Both the position numbers and the translations under genes were made by a program. Positions 24,591 through 32,747 of a stretch of DNA of 44,146 nt are shown here, one piece after another. The notes below the pieces were generated by a model. That model searched no databases. It was not told the DNA's origin and saw only the letters and a program-made list of their open reading frames with translations. Each line of letters starts with the position of its first letter. The stretch's first letter is position 1. Origin of the DNA: Planctomycetota bacterium (GTDB lineage Bacteria; Planctomycetota; UBA1135; GCA-002748355); the NCBI GenBank assembly GCA_002685965.1, contig NYZE01000147.1, positions 1-44,146 on the forward strand. Reading direction: 5' to 3'.

Positions 24591-26564
24591 TCACTTCCCG
24601 TCCTCGCGCAGCCATTCCGGTGGCACGTCGAGCACGATCACGATGCCCTTCTTCGACTTGGTCCCCAGGACCAGCGGTTTGCTCTCGTAGAGCGGGCAGT
24701 TCATCGTCGGGCGTTGCCGCCCCTTGGCAATCAGCACCAGCGGACTGGCTGCGGCCGGGATGTAGCGCAGCGCGAAGTGACCCTCGTCGTCGATCCAGCC
24801 GTGCAGCAGCTGCTCGTTGATCATGGAGATCTCCCCCGCAACCCCGGCCGCGCGCTTGGCGCTGGCCTTGTTGACGTCGATGTGTGCCCAGGCCGGGATA
24901 CTCTGCTTGTGGGTCAGGATCTTGCCGGCGATGCGCGCGAACGGCCGCAACGGCACGTCGACGACCTTGCCGTCGGTCGGGAGCCGCAACGTGTGCGTGA
25001 CCCAGCCGATGTCGACACGGTATGCGAACAGGTCGTACGTCTCGCCGCGTCGCAACCAGATGCCGATGCGGCCCTGATCGTCGGTGAAGCGTTCGATATC
25101 GAGCGAGCACGGCGGCGGGCTGCCGACCGAGCGGCGGTGGACGCGCACGCGCAGCGGGCGGTGCTCAGCACCAGCGGGTGCTTCGTAGCTCACGCGGACG
25201 CGTTCGAATCGTTCGAGGCTCACGCTGGGGAGGTCGGTCGGTCGGGAGGGGCCCTCGTAGATCGGCAGGAAGGGCGATGTGCAGAAGCCGTCGACTTCGA
25301 AGTCTGGAAGTTCTTTACTGTCCGCACGATCCAGGACCGCGCAGATCGAGATCGCCCGGACCTGCTCCGGGATGCTCGGGAACGAGTATTCGCCGCGCTC
25401 GTTGGCCACCGTGTGATAGTCGGGCAGGAGCAGCGGACGCTTTGGGTCCGGATCGAACACCGGAGCGCCTGCCACCTGCCAGGCGACGCGCGCCATGAGC
25501 CGAATGTTCGACCCTGGGATGCCGGGGGAGATCATCAAGCGACCCGTCAAGGGCTTCGCGTCGTTGAGGCGGACGACGATCGGTCCGCGCATTTGCCGTG
25601 TGACGTAGGAGTTGGCGACGAAGAGCGAGCCACGGTGGGCGCCGAGCATCTGGTCGGCATAGCCCTCGGCCGAGACGACCCACGACTCTTCGGCCTCGTC
25701 GGGGCGCTGGATCGGATCGCGACTGGCCATGACTCGGATCTTGCAGGAGCCCTCGGGATTGGAGCGTCCGGCCATGCCCCAGTTCCTGCCGGGGTACGTG
25801 TTGCCAGGCCTCGACCACGCTCTGCGCTGGACCACGGCGCCTTCGATGGCCTGCTCGGTCTTCGCCGAGAAGATCGCGAGGGCGATGGTGGACGGTGGTG
25901 GCACCTCGATCTCTCGCAGCATGCCCGAACGGCTCGACAGGAAGGTCGGTAAGCAGCCGATCAGCGAACCGTCGGAAGCGAGGATCTCGATGTCGCCCGT
26001 GGTGCCCATGGGGACCACGGGGAGCGTGCCGATCGAGTTCTTGTTGAGCTTGAACGGCCGTGTCCACATGGTTGCGATCATCGGTCGCAGCCGGAACTCC
26101 AGCGGTGCGTAGGCCTGCCACTGAGCGAGCCCCTTCATCTCGACGCGAGTGCCGAACTTCATGCGCGGCGCCGTGAGCGTGACTCGATCGCCCGCGACCA
26201 CATTGTCGACGACCGTTGTGACTGGTCCTGTGCCCTTGACCAGGCCCCAGGCCGCCCAGGCGGCGTAGGGGCGGCCCGTCAACAGCTGCGCCTTGAACTT
26301 GCCGTTCCTTCCCGATCGGGCGCGGACCATGTCGAAGTGACCGGCACGTTCCGTCCATGGCATCGGGCGGTGCAATAGCCACACCTCGGCGCCACTGACA
26401 GGCTTCTTGTTCGGATCGAGGACCGTGCCATGCACTCCTGCGCGGCGTTCTAGCGGGCGAGGCGCCTGCTGGAGCGCTTGTGGGGCGCTCGCGAGGGTAA
26501 GAAGAGTTGCGGCGAAGAGGGTGCTCACTGGCCGGCCATGGTAACCGACGCGAGTCCGGCTCAT
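24591..26564 (-). CDS. Secreted protein with carboxypeptidase-regulatory-like beta-sandwich domains
   Basis: A 657-residue exported protein. Near residue 42, GVHGTVLDPNKKPVSGAEVWLLHR is the typical opening of a carboxypeptidase-regulatory-like (CarboxypepD_reg) sandwich. A second such segment may lie near 335 (KPLTGRLMISPG...), with beta-rich sequence to the end and no protease or transport motif. ATG 26564 gives a 35-residue leader ending SAPQALQQAP. GTG 26528 would give a more compact signal peptide (STLFAATLLTLASAP) and leave more room for a promoter, because the divergent glycosidase gene starts only 25 bp from 26564. These domains are usually structural or adhesive in surface proteins. 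The function is unknown. Confidence 0.72.
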   Translation of the reverse strand: MSRTRVGYHGRPVSTLFAATLLTLASAPQALQQAPRPLERRAGVHGTVLDPNKKPVSGAEVWLLHRPMPWTERAGHFDMVRARSGRNGKFKAQLLTGRPYAAWAAWGLVKGTGPVTTVVDNVVAGDRVTLTAPRMKFGTRVEMKGLAQWQAYAPLEFRLRPMIATMWTRPFKLNKNSIGTLPVVPMGTTGDIEILASDGSLIGCLPTFLSSRSGMLREIEVPPPSTIALAIFSAKTEQAIEGAVVQRRAWSRPGNTYPGRNWGMAGRSNPEGSCKIRVMASRDPIQRPDEAEESWVVSAEGYADQMLGAHRGSLFVANSYVTRQMRGPIVVRLNDAKPLTGRLMISPGIPGSNIRLMARVAWQVAGAPVFDPDPKRPLLLPDYHTVANERGEYSFPSIPEQVRAISICAVLDRADSKELPDFEVDGFCTSPFLPIYEGPSRPTDLPSVSLERFERVRVSYEAPAGAEHRPLRVRVHRRSVGSPPPCSLDIERFTDDQGRIGIWLRRGETYDLFAYRVDIGWVTHTLRLPTDGKVVDVPLRPFARIAGKILTHKQSIPAWAHIDVNKASAKRAAGVAGEISMINEQLLHGWIDDEGHFALRYIPAAASPLVLIAKGRQRPTMNCPLYESKPLVLGTKSKKGIVIVLDVPPEWLREDGK

Positions 26565-26589
26565 GGATCGTCGGGGCTAGAGTAGGGCG

Positions 26590-27936
26590 ATGGTCCGTCC
26601 GTCCGTTCTCGCCGCCGCCGCGCTGTCCGTCACACTTGCAGCGGCCCAAGCCCGACCCGTGATCGAGGCTGACGGCACCATCGTTGCGGAGGGCATCGGT
26701 CGGGTTCGTCTGCAGGGTGTCGACGCCTCCGGCGCTGAGCTTGCTGCCCACTTGCGTCGTTTGATCGCCGACGCCGAGATCGACGTGCGCGTCGATGGTA
26801 AGCAAGACGGCCATGCCATCGCGATCGTGCGCCGGAAGGGCGAAGCGGCCAGCCTCAACGAAGTGCTGCTGGCGCGGGGCGTCGGCTTCTATCGCACAAC
26901 GACCAAGAGTGTAGGTGAGCACGGAGCCCTGGCCGCCGCGACCGAACGTGCCAGGCGGGCCGGGCTCGGTGTTTGGCGCGGAGTGCGCCGGTGCGCGGGT
27001 GCGCCGCCGCTGCAGCGCGGCGCCTCGCTCGGGCTGTATTTCAAGGTCGACCGCGACTATCACCTGCAACTAGATCGGATCGCGAAGATCGGCGCCGACT
27101 GGGTGCAGTTACTGCTGACGGTCTTCGTTGACAGGGTGGACTCGTCGACCATCGAACGTGACCCCAAGCGCACGGTCAGCGACGCCCGACTGCGAGAGAC
27201 GATTCGCTACGCGCTGAAGTCAGGCTTGCGTGTCTCCCTGCTCCCTGTCCTGTTGATCCGCAACGCGGACAACGATGACGACTGGCGTGGCACCCTTCGG
27301 CCCGCCGATCCCGGGAAGTTCTGGCGGAGCTACGACAGCTTGCTGTGCCGCTACCTCGACATCGCGCGTGAAGAGAAGGTCGACATGTTTTCGGTCGGGT
27401 CAGAGCTCTGTTCGCTCGAAAAACACTGGGACGTATGGCCGCGCCTGATTCAGAACGCGCGCGGTCGATATGCCGGATGGCTGACCTACTCGGTCAACTG
27501 GGACCACTACCAGGTGCCGCGCTTCTGGCACTTGCTCGATCAGGTTGGCATGACCGGCTACTTCGAGCTGACCGAGGACAAGAACGCGAGGCTCGCCCAG
27601 CTGACCGCCGCTTGGCGCCGTGTGCGCAAGGAAATCGAACAGGTCAGCAAGCGGCTGGACCGGCCGATCGTGCTGACCGAGCTCGGCTACGCGAGCCAGG
27701 ACGGCGCCAACACGGCCCCCTGGAACTACCTGCTCGCCACGGGCGACATCGACCTACGCGAGCAGGCCGACTGCTTCGAGGCCTTTGCGCAGGTCATGGC
27801 CGACGCAACGTTTCTGCACGGTGTCTACGTGTACGGCTTCTTCGAACAAGGCGGCCCGAAGGACCACACCTACGCCGTGTGGGACAAACCAGCACGCGAG
27901 GTGGTGGAGAGGTTGTTGAAGGACTTTCGCCGCTGA
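26590..27936 (+). CDS. Exported GH113-like glycoside hydrolase with N-terminal nuclease-fold (SNase-like) domain
   Basis: A 448-residue protein with a signal peptide (residues 1-20). Residues about 24-130 resemble the staphylococcal-nuclease fold (RVRLQGVDASGAELAAHL, ASLNEVLLARGVGFY, ATERARRAGLGVWRG), but the catalytic Arg of the YGR motif aligns with His (DGHAIA), so nuclease activity is doubtful. From about 145, SLGLYFKVDRDYHLQLDRIAKIGADWVQL opens a TIM barrel of glycoside hydrolase family 113 or a close clan GH-A relative. The likely acid/base Glu272 lies in FSVGSELCSLE and the nucleophile Glu364 in PIVLTELGYAS. GH113 contains beta-mannanases, but the substrate here is not established. It is divergent from the secreted sandwich protein, 25 bp away. 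Confidence 0.75.
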   Translation: MVRPSVLAAAALSVTLAAAQARPVIEADGTIVAEGIGRVRLQGVDASGAELAAHLRRLIADAEIDVRVDGKQDGHAIAIVRRKGEAASLNEVLLARGVGFYRTTTKSVGEHGALAAATERARRAGLGVWRGVRRCAGAPPLQRGASLGLYFKVDRDYHLQLDRIAKIGADWVQLLLTVFVDRVDSSTIERDPKRTVSDARLRETIRYALKSGLRVSLLPVLLIRNADNDDDWRGTLRPADPGKFWRSYDSLLCRYLDIAREEKVDMFSVGSELCSLEKHWDVWPRLIQNARGRYAGWLTYSVNWDHYQVPRFWHLLDQVGMTGYFELTEDKNARLAQLTAAWRRVRKEIEQVSKRLDRPIVLTELGYASQDGANTAPWNYLLATGDIDLREQADCFEAFAQVMADATFLHGVYVYGFFEQGGPKDHTYAVWDKPAREVVERLLKDFRR

Positions 27937-27959
27937 ACGGAGGAGCAGGGCACGAGCTC

Positions 27960-27989
27960 GGCTCTGCGAGGCTCTGCGAGGTTCTGCGG
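27960..27989. repeat. 10-bp tandem repeat, three copies
   Basis: GGCTCTGCGA occurs twice perfectly (27960-27969, 27970-27979) and a third time with two changes (GGTTCTGCGG, 27980-27989). It fills much of the 56-bp gap between the convergent glycosidase and DUF2203 genes. It looks like replication slippage, and I see no terminator in this gap. Confidence 0.6.
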
Positions 27990-27992
27990 CTC

Positions 27993-28382
27993 TTACTTGG
28001 TGGCTTCGACTTCTTCGAGCAGGCTAGCCGGGATCGGCTGCCGTCCCGTGTAGCCCGCCTCGTAGTCGTGGTACCAGGCGACGCTTGGTTCGTCGCTGCG
28101 CCAACAGAGGAGAACGGGTCGGCCGTCAATCTCGGAAGGGAAGTCGACGAGGCCAGTCTCGAAGGTCCAGTCCTTGTATTCGCAGCCGATCATCTGGAGT
28201 TCTTCACGGAGTTCGCGGATGCGGTCGCCGATGTGAACCAGGCGATTGCGGTTCTCCTCGCTATCGCCGGCTTCGGCGCAAGAGCGCAGCTCGCGTCCAC
28301 TCTCGATGATGTCGGCGACGATCTGCTTGACCAGAGGAAGTGCGCGACTGGCTTGACGAGGAGTGAAATGCTTCCGCGACAT
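27993..28382 (-). CDS. DUF2203 family protein
   Basis: A 129-residue soluble protein. The N-terminal helical part (FTPRQASRALPLVKQIVADI, then RIRELREEL) and the C-terminal signature CEYKDWTFETGLVDFP, LLCWRSDEPSVAWYHDYEAGYTGRQPI are characteristic of DUF2203, a family of unknown function found in many bacteria and archaea. It lies 57 bp downstream of the methyltransferase-like gene on the same strand. The gap is AT-rich for this genome and the minus strand carries TTGTCA, but no matching -10 box was found, so co-transcription remains possible. Confidence 0.85.
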   Translation of the reverse strand: MSRKHFTPRQASRALPLVKQIVADIIESGRELRSCAEAGDSEENRNRLVHIGDRIRELREELQMIGCEYKDWTFETGLVDFPSEIDGRPVLLCWRSDEPSVAWYHDYEAGYTGRQPIPASLLEEVEATK

Positions 28383-28439
28383 GAGTTCTCTTTTCTGCCC
28401 AATCTATTGTGCCTGACAAAGCTTACTCCACAGGCGGTT

Positions 28440-29126
28440 TCATGGCTTCTTGATCTGAAAGCCGCGCTCCATGCGAGAGCCGATTGTTGCCAATGCGGAC
28501 TTGGTGCGTCGCTCGAGCGTGTCGGCCCGCGGTAGGCGTTCACCGGCGATCGCGATTCGATTCTCGAACTCGGTCAGAAAGACGACCAGGGCTTTGCCGA
28601 AAGGTGCGATGACCTGGGGAGTTAGGCGCCGCCAGGCCACGGCGGGGACGGGCAGCAGGTTGACGATGCTGATGCCACTGGGGTCCAGCCGTTGTGCAAC
28701 GAGTTCGGGCAGTCTGACCACGGAGACGACCGGCTTGGTCTCGCCCTCGACGCCCAGTTCCGAGAGATCTTCGAGGATGCAGTCGAAACGTCCGCGGCGG
28801 CGCTGTAGCCAGTCCACGGCGTCGTCCTCGTCCACTTGAACCTCGCCAGCCCAGTCGCCACAGATGTCGAAGAACAGGCGCCCGCCGCGCGGGTCACTGT
28901 CGACCGCGCGGATACGATGTTCGCCGCCCATGGCGCGCAGCGGCGCGATTATGCCGCCCCCCGCGAAGCCGAGCACGCCGACGCGCGGACCGGGTGCGAG
29001 CACGTGGACCAGCGCCGCGAGTAGGTCGAAGACGCTGTGTGTCGGGCCGGGTTTCGCGAGGACTTCGCTCAGTACGGCGCCGCCCTGGCTCATGCGTGCG
29101 CCGTGTTTCGTGCGGGTGATCTTCAC
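28440..29126 (-). CDS. Spermidine-synthase-like class I methyltransferase-fold protein
   Basis: A 228-residue protein with a SAM-binding Rossmann core: motif I VGVLGFAGGGI (49-59), the acidic end of strand 2 in IRAVDSDP (Asp76), DDAVDWL (101-107) and FDCILEDLSE (114-123). This layout resembles the polyamine synthase-like group, but the signature Asp pair that binds the aminopropyl donor is not clear, so I do not call it a spermidine synthase. Translation from GTG 29126 keeps the strand TRTKHGARMSQGGAVLSEV, which looks like part of the fold; ATG 29093 is a shorter alternative. The gamma-glutamyltransferase gene is divergent, 30 bp away. Confidence 0.72.
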   Translation of the reverse strand: MKITRTKHGARMSQGGAVLSEVLAKPGPTHSVFDLLAALVHVLAPGPRVGVLGFAGGGIIAPLRAMGGEHRIRAVDSDPRGGRLFFDICGDWAGEVQVDEDDAVDWLQRRRGRFDCILEDLSELGVEGETKPVVSVVRLPELVAQRLDPSGISIVNLLPVPAVAWRRLTPQVIAPFGKALVVFLTEFENRIAIAGERLPRADTLERRTKSALATIGSRMERGFQIKKP

Positions 29127-29156
29127 GTTTGCGGATGTTCCTGGTTTGCTGTGTGC

Positions 29157-30857
29157 ATGAGAGCAGCGCTACTTTTACCGCTCCTCCTCGCCATGACGCT
29201 ATCCGGACAGAACCGATTGACCGGCAACCGTAGCGCGACTCGCTCCGAAGTCGCGGCCAAGAACGGGGTGGTTTGCACGTCGCAGCCGCTTGCGACAGAG
29301 ATCGGCCTCGAGATCCTGAAGCGTGGCGGCAGCGCGGTCGACGCGGCGATTGCTGCCAACGCCATGTTGTGCCTGACCGAGCCGACCGGCTGCGGTCTCG
29401 GCGGTGATCTGTTCGCGATCGTCTACCAGGCGGAGGGGAAGCGGTTGTGGGGGCTCAACGCGAGCGGCCGCTCGCCCAAGTCGCTGGCGCTGAGCAAGCT
29501 GCGCGAGCTTGTTGCAGCGGCTGGCGAGACCAAGATTCCCGCGCACGGAGCCCTGCCGATCAGTGTGCCCGGATGTGTCGATGGCTGGTTCGAGTTGCAC
29601 GGCAAGTTCGGCAAGCTCGCCATGAAAGATCTGCTGGCGCCGGCGATCCGCTACGCGAAAGAGGGCTTTCCGCTGACGGAAGTGATCGCGATGTCCTGGA
29701 ACGCCAACGCCCGTGTGCTGCGCGACTTCCCCAACTTCGCTGAGACGTTCATGCCGGATGGCAAGGCGCCGCATGCGGGCGACACGTTCCAGAATCCGCG
29801 GCTGGCCTCCACGCTCGAAGCGATTGCCGAGGGCGGCCGCGATGCCTTCTACGAGGGCAAGATTGCCCGCATCATCGCGGGCTTCGTAGCTGAGCAAGGT
29901 GGCTTCCTGAGCTACGAGGACCTCGCAGCGCATCGTTCGGAGTGGGTCGATCCGGTGTCGACGACCTACCGCGACCATCGTGTGTTCGAGCTACCACCGA
30001 ACGGGCAGGGCATCGCGGCGCTGCAGATGCTCAACGTGCTCGAAGGCTTTGATTTGAAGAGCATGGGCTTTGGTAGTGCCGATCACCTGCACGTGTTGCT
30101 CGAGGCCAAGAAGTTGGCCTTTGAAGACCGCGCGCGTTGGTACGCCGATCCGGCGTTCGGCGATCTACCGATCGATCGATTGGTGTCGAAGCCTTACGCC
30201 GACAAGCGACGCGCTTTGATCGACCGCAAGAAGGCCGCAACCGAGTATCCGGCATACGATCCGAAGATCGATCACGGCGACACTGTCTACCTGTGTGCGG
30301 CGGACGCGCACGGCAACATGGTGTCGTTGATCCAGAGCAACTACCGCGGCATGGGGTCCGGGATCGTGCCGCCGGGGCTCGGCTTCGTGCTACAGGATCG
30401 TGGCGAGCTGTTCGACCTCAAGGTGGGACGACCGAACACCTACGCCCCCGGCAAGCGACCCTTCCACACGATCATTCCCGCGTTCGCGACGAAAGACGGC
30501 GAGCCGTGGCTGTGCTTTGGTGTTATGGGTGGCGCGATGCAACCGCAGGGCCACGTGCAGGTCCTGTGCAACATGATCGACTTCGGCATGAACACGCAAG
30601 AAGCCGGCGATGCACCGCGCGTGCGCCACTCCGGTTCGTCACAGCCGACGGGCGAGGCTATGCATGACGGCGGGCAGGTGCTGATCGAGCGCGGCTTCTC
30701 GGAGGATGCGATCGGCGAGTTAAAGCAGCGCGGGCACCGGGTGAGCTTCGGGCGCGGTGGCTTCGGTGGCTATCAGGCGATCCGCTGGGACGCGAAGCGG
30801 CAGGTCTACTTCGGGGCTTCCGAGATGCGCAAGGACGGCTGCGCGGCTGGCTATTGA
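29157..30857 (+). CDS. ggt: Gamma-glutamyltransferase
   Basis: A 566-residue exported N-terminal-nucleophile hydrolase that transfers or hydrolyses gamma-glutamyl groups, for example from glutathione. The signal peptide is MRAALLLPLLLAMTLSGQ. The family opening VVCTSQPLATEIGLEILKRGG and DAAIAANAMLCLTEPTGCGL is present. The autocleavage and nucleophile residue is Thr376 in HGDTVYLCAADAHGNMVS, where classical enzymes read TTHxSVxD. The oxyanion and substrate block GMGSGIVPPGLGF and the C-terminal RPFHTIIPAF with GVMGGAMQPQGH follow. The frame is open 40 codons upstream, but ATG 29157 gives the signal peptide. The EF-hand selenoprotein gene follows 100 bp later on the same strand. Confidence 0.92.
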   Translation: MRAALLLPLLLAMTLSGQNRLTGNRSATRSEVAAKNGVVCTSQPLATEIGLEILKRGGSAVDAAIAANAMLCLTEPTGCGLGGDLFAIVYQAEGKRLWGLNASGRSPKSLALSKLRELVAAAGETKIPAHGALPISVPGCVDGWFELHGKFGKLAMKDLLAPAIRYAKEGFPLTEVIAMSWNANARVLRDFPNFAETFMPDGKAPHAGDTFQNPRLASTLEAIAEGGRDAFYEGKIARIIAGFVAEQGGFLSYEDLAAHRSEWVDPVSTTYRDHRVFELPPNGQGIAALQMLNVLEGFDLKSMGFGSADHLHVLLEAKKLAFEDRARWYADPAFGDLPIDRLVSKPYADKRRALIDRKKAATEYPAYDPKIDHGDTVYLCAADAHGNMVSLIQSNYRGMGSGIVPPGLGFVLQDRGELFDLKVGRPNTYAPGKRPFHTIIPAFATKDGEPWLCFGVMGGAMQPQGHVQVLCNMIDFGMNTQEAGDAPRVRHSGSSQPTGEAMHDGGQVLIERGFSEDAIGELKQRGHRVSFGRGGFGGYQAIRWDAKRQVYFGASEMRKDGCAAGY

Positions 30858-30944
30858 GGCGGCTAGTTGCACTCGTTGTTACAGAACCGTCGACTTGGAC
30901 CCAACTACCGCCGCTGGTATCCGTAGATTGGGCACTGTTCTCCT

Positions 30945-30950
30945 GGAGGA
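30945..30950 (+). promoter_or_regulatory. Ribosome-binding site that fixes the EF-hand selenoprotein start
   Basis: GGAGGA lies 7 nt before ATG 30958, whose product begins with a signal peptide. The same frame is open back into the gamma-glutamyltransferase gene, so this site decides the start. A weak promoter candidate (TTGGAC 30895-30900, TATCCG 30918-30923, 17-bp spacing) precedes it. Confidence 0.75.
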
Positions 30951-30957
30951 TCGATCG

Positions 30958-32094
30958 ATGAAAGCGTTCGTTGTCGCAGCGGCAGTCGCCGCTCTGTTCG
31001 CGCCAGAATCCGAGGCGCAAGGCTTTGGTCGCCGCGGCGGTGGTGGACAGGGCAGGGTCTGGGAGTTCCTCGCCAAGAAGTACGACAAGAACAAGGACGG
31101 CAAGATCGCAGTCGCCGAGTACGACCGCGGCGAAGCCAAGTTCCGCACCTACGATAAGGATGGTGACGGGATCCTGACCAAGGCGGACTTCGAGGGCGCG
31201 GGCGGTCGTGGCGGCGGCCGTCGCCAGATGCGGCCGGAGCAGATGCTGCCGCGTCTCGCCCGTCGGGCTGACAAGGATCAAAGTGGCGACGTCACTGGCA
31301 AGGAGTGGGCAGCCTTCGTCGAGCAGCACGCGGGTGGTGACCTGGAGTCTCTGTTCGGCACGGGTCGTACCGCACAGAGGATGATGCGCATGCTCGGCTC
31401 GCTGGTCGATACGAGCGACGACGGCGAGGTCCAGAAGGACGAACTGGCCGCGTTGTTCGCCAAGCTGGACAAGAACAAAGACGGCTCGCTCGGCCGCAAC
31501 GAGATGGGCCGCAACCAGCGCGGTGGCCAACAAACGCAGCGCGTGCCGCAGCGTGGCGAAGTCGCACCCGACTTCGACCTACCGTTGGTCGAGAGCGTGA
31601 AGCAGACGCTTCGCCTTTCGAACTTCCGTGGCAAGCGACCTGTCGCGCTCATCTTCGGCAGCTACACCTGACCGCCTTTCGTTGCTTCAGCCGGTCGGCT
31701 GAAAGAGCTCTACCAGGACTACAGTCAGGATGTCGAGTTTGTCCTCGTCTATGTGCGCGAAGCGCACGCGATCGACTCGCGTTCGCCGATGGCCAGGCTT
31801 CTGGTCGAAGACCCGGTTACGACCGATGAGCGCCAGATCATTGCCAACAACTGCGTGTCGAAGCTGAACCTGCCGATGCGTGCCGTGCTCGACCGCATCG
31901 ACGACAAGACCGGCGTGGCCTACAGCGCCTGGCCGGATCGACTGTTCCTGGTCGGCCAGGACGGCAAGATCGCCTACGCCGGCGGTCGCGGCCCCTTTGG
32001 CTTCAAGCCCGACGAACTCGAGGACGCGATCATCGAGGAGATGAACCGGGTCTGGGAGGCGTCGAAGAAGAGCAAAAAGGCCAAGGGCCGCTAG
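30958..32094 (+). CDS. Probable selenoprotein: exported EF-hand protein with iodothyronine-deiodinase-like domain
   Basis: One 378-residue protein read through TGA 31669-31671 as selenocysteine 238. A signal peptide (MKAFVVAAAVAALFAPESEAQG) and a Gly/Arg-rich stretch lead to five EF-hand calcium loops: 43-54, 66-77, 105-116, 151-162 and 171-182, all with acidic positions 1 and 12 and Gly at 6. A thioredoxin-fold domain starts with APDFDLPLVES near 203. Its active strand reads LIFGSYT-U-PPFV, matching the GSCT-U-P motif of vertebrate deiodinases. Downstream VLVYVREAHAIDS carries the family's EAH motif, then WPDRLFLVGQDGKIAYAGGRGPFGF. A conventional call would stop at residue 237 and lose the catalytic half. 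The substrate is unknown: bacterial members are likely reductive or peroxidase-like redox enzymes, and thyroid hormone activity should not be assumed. Confidence 0.9.
31669..31671 (+). other. In-frame TGA read as selenocysteine (Sec238)
   Basis: The TGA aligns with the Sec of deiodinases (GSYT-U-PPF). The frame then stays open for 140 codons to the TAG at 32092-32094 and encodes the rest of the deiodinase domain without a shift. Confidence 0.9.
31686..31703 (+). promoter_or_regulatory. Bacterial SECIS hairpin for the deiodinase-like selenoprotein
   Basis: TTCAGCC (31686-31692) and GGCTGAA (31697-31703) form a perfect 7-bp stem with loop GGTC (31693-31696). The loop starts 21 nt after the TGA and begins with GGT. 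From memory, the E. coli fdhF SECIS also presents GGUC in its apical loop, about 18 nt after its TGA. This hairpin lies within coding sequence, as bacterial SECIS elements do. Confidence 0.8.
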
Positions 32095-32118
32095 CCCTCG
32101 AGCCCGCCGCGGGGAACC

Positions 32119-32739
32119 TCAGACCGGTGCCATCAAGTAGATTGGCGCCGGCTCTGGATCCACCCGGGCCAGGTGGGCGAGCTCGAAGAGTGAGCCCGCG
32201 CTTGGCACCGCCGCATCGATCACAGGTAGGTCGAGCGGCGGAGCAGCGCCATTCGTGACCACGGCCTCCGCACCCGAGGCAGTCGTGTGCAACTCTTCCG
32301 GCGTGAGGCAGGTTGGCGCCTCTACCAGCTCGAGACCATCGGAGGCGACGCGGTAACGGGCGCAGTACCAACGGTTGCGGCGCGCGTCGAGGCACACGAC
32401 GAAGTCAGCATGGTCGGCCATCTGGCCCTGTACAGCTCGCGCGAGCTGGTCCGTGCTGCGCAGGGTCTTGATCTCGACATCGACGAGTTCGGCCAGCGTT
32501 CGCACGAGAGCGATACCGACACGTAGCCCGGTGTAGGAGCCTGGTCCCACGTCCACCCAAACTTCGTCGAGGTTCTTCACCGTGGCGTCTGCTTGGTGTA
32601 CCAGGTCCGCCACAGCCGCGTGCAACCCTGCGGCGCGCCTCGCCGACAGGTCGACGCCGGGCTCGAGCAGCGTGCCGTTTGCGTCGAGGGCGACCGACAC
32701 GGTGGGAAACGCGGTCTCGACCGCGAGTCGGAGGGGCAT
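32119..32739 (-). CDS. tsaB: tRNA threonylcarbamoyladenosine biosynthesis protein TsaB
   Basis: A 206-residue member of the ASKHA fold. TsaB partners TsaD, TsaE and TsaC in making the t6A modification of ANN-decoding tRNAs and is itself non-catalytic. MPLRLAVETAFPTVSVAL is the first phosphate-like strand, and VDVGPGSYTGLRVGIALVRTLAE is the diagnostic GPGSFTGLRIG block of the family. LDARRNRWYCARY matches the D(A)R..EVY region. Length is a little short of E. coli TsaB (231). It is last in the long minus-strand block, 8 bp after the glmM stop, and converges on the selenoprotein gene with only 24 bp between stops. Confidence 0.9.
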   Translation of the reverse strand: MPLRLAVETAFPTVSVALDANGTLLEPGVDLSARRAAGLHAAVADLVHQADATVKNLDEVWVDVGPGSYTGLRVGIALVRTLAELVDVEIKTLRSTDQLARAVQGQMADHADFVVCLDARRNRWYCARYRVASDGLELVEAPTCLTPEELHTTASGAEAVVTNGAAPPLDLPVIDAAVPSAGSLFELAHLARVDPEPAPIYLMAPV

Positions 32740-32747
32740 CGTCGTCG

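Noticed and set aside
24591-24593. Possible third selenocysteine TGA at the end of the 657-residue gene
   Set aside because: There is no Cys/Thr/Ser redox context around the codon and the protein type has no known Sec members. Frame continuity alone occurs by chance in one case of three.
24249-25952. Long plus-strand open frame (567 codons) opposite carB and the carboxypeptidase-regulatory-like gene
   Set aside because: It is antisense to two well-supported genes, has no recognisable domain or signal peptide, and is rich in Arg/Asp/Gly as expected from the complement of high-GC codons.
28383-28439. Promoter for the DUF2203 gene (TTGTCA on the minus strand)
   Set aside because: A good -35-like hexamer, but no -10-like sequence at 16-18 bp; the gene may simply be co-transcribed with the methyltransferase-like gene.
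30858-30957. Sigma-70-type promoter before the EF-hand selenoprotein gene (TTGGAC ... TATCCG)
   Set aside because: Each box matches the consensus at only about three of six positions; mentioned under the ribosome-binding site but not called separately.
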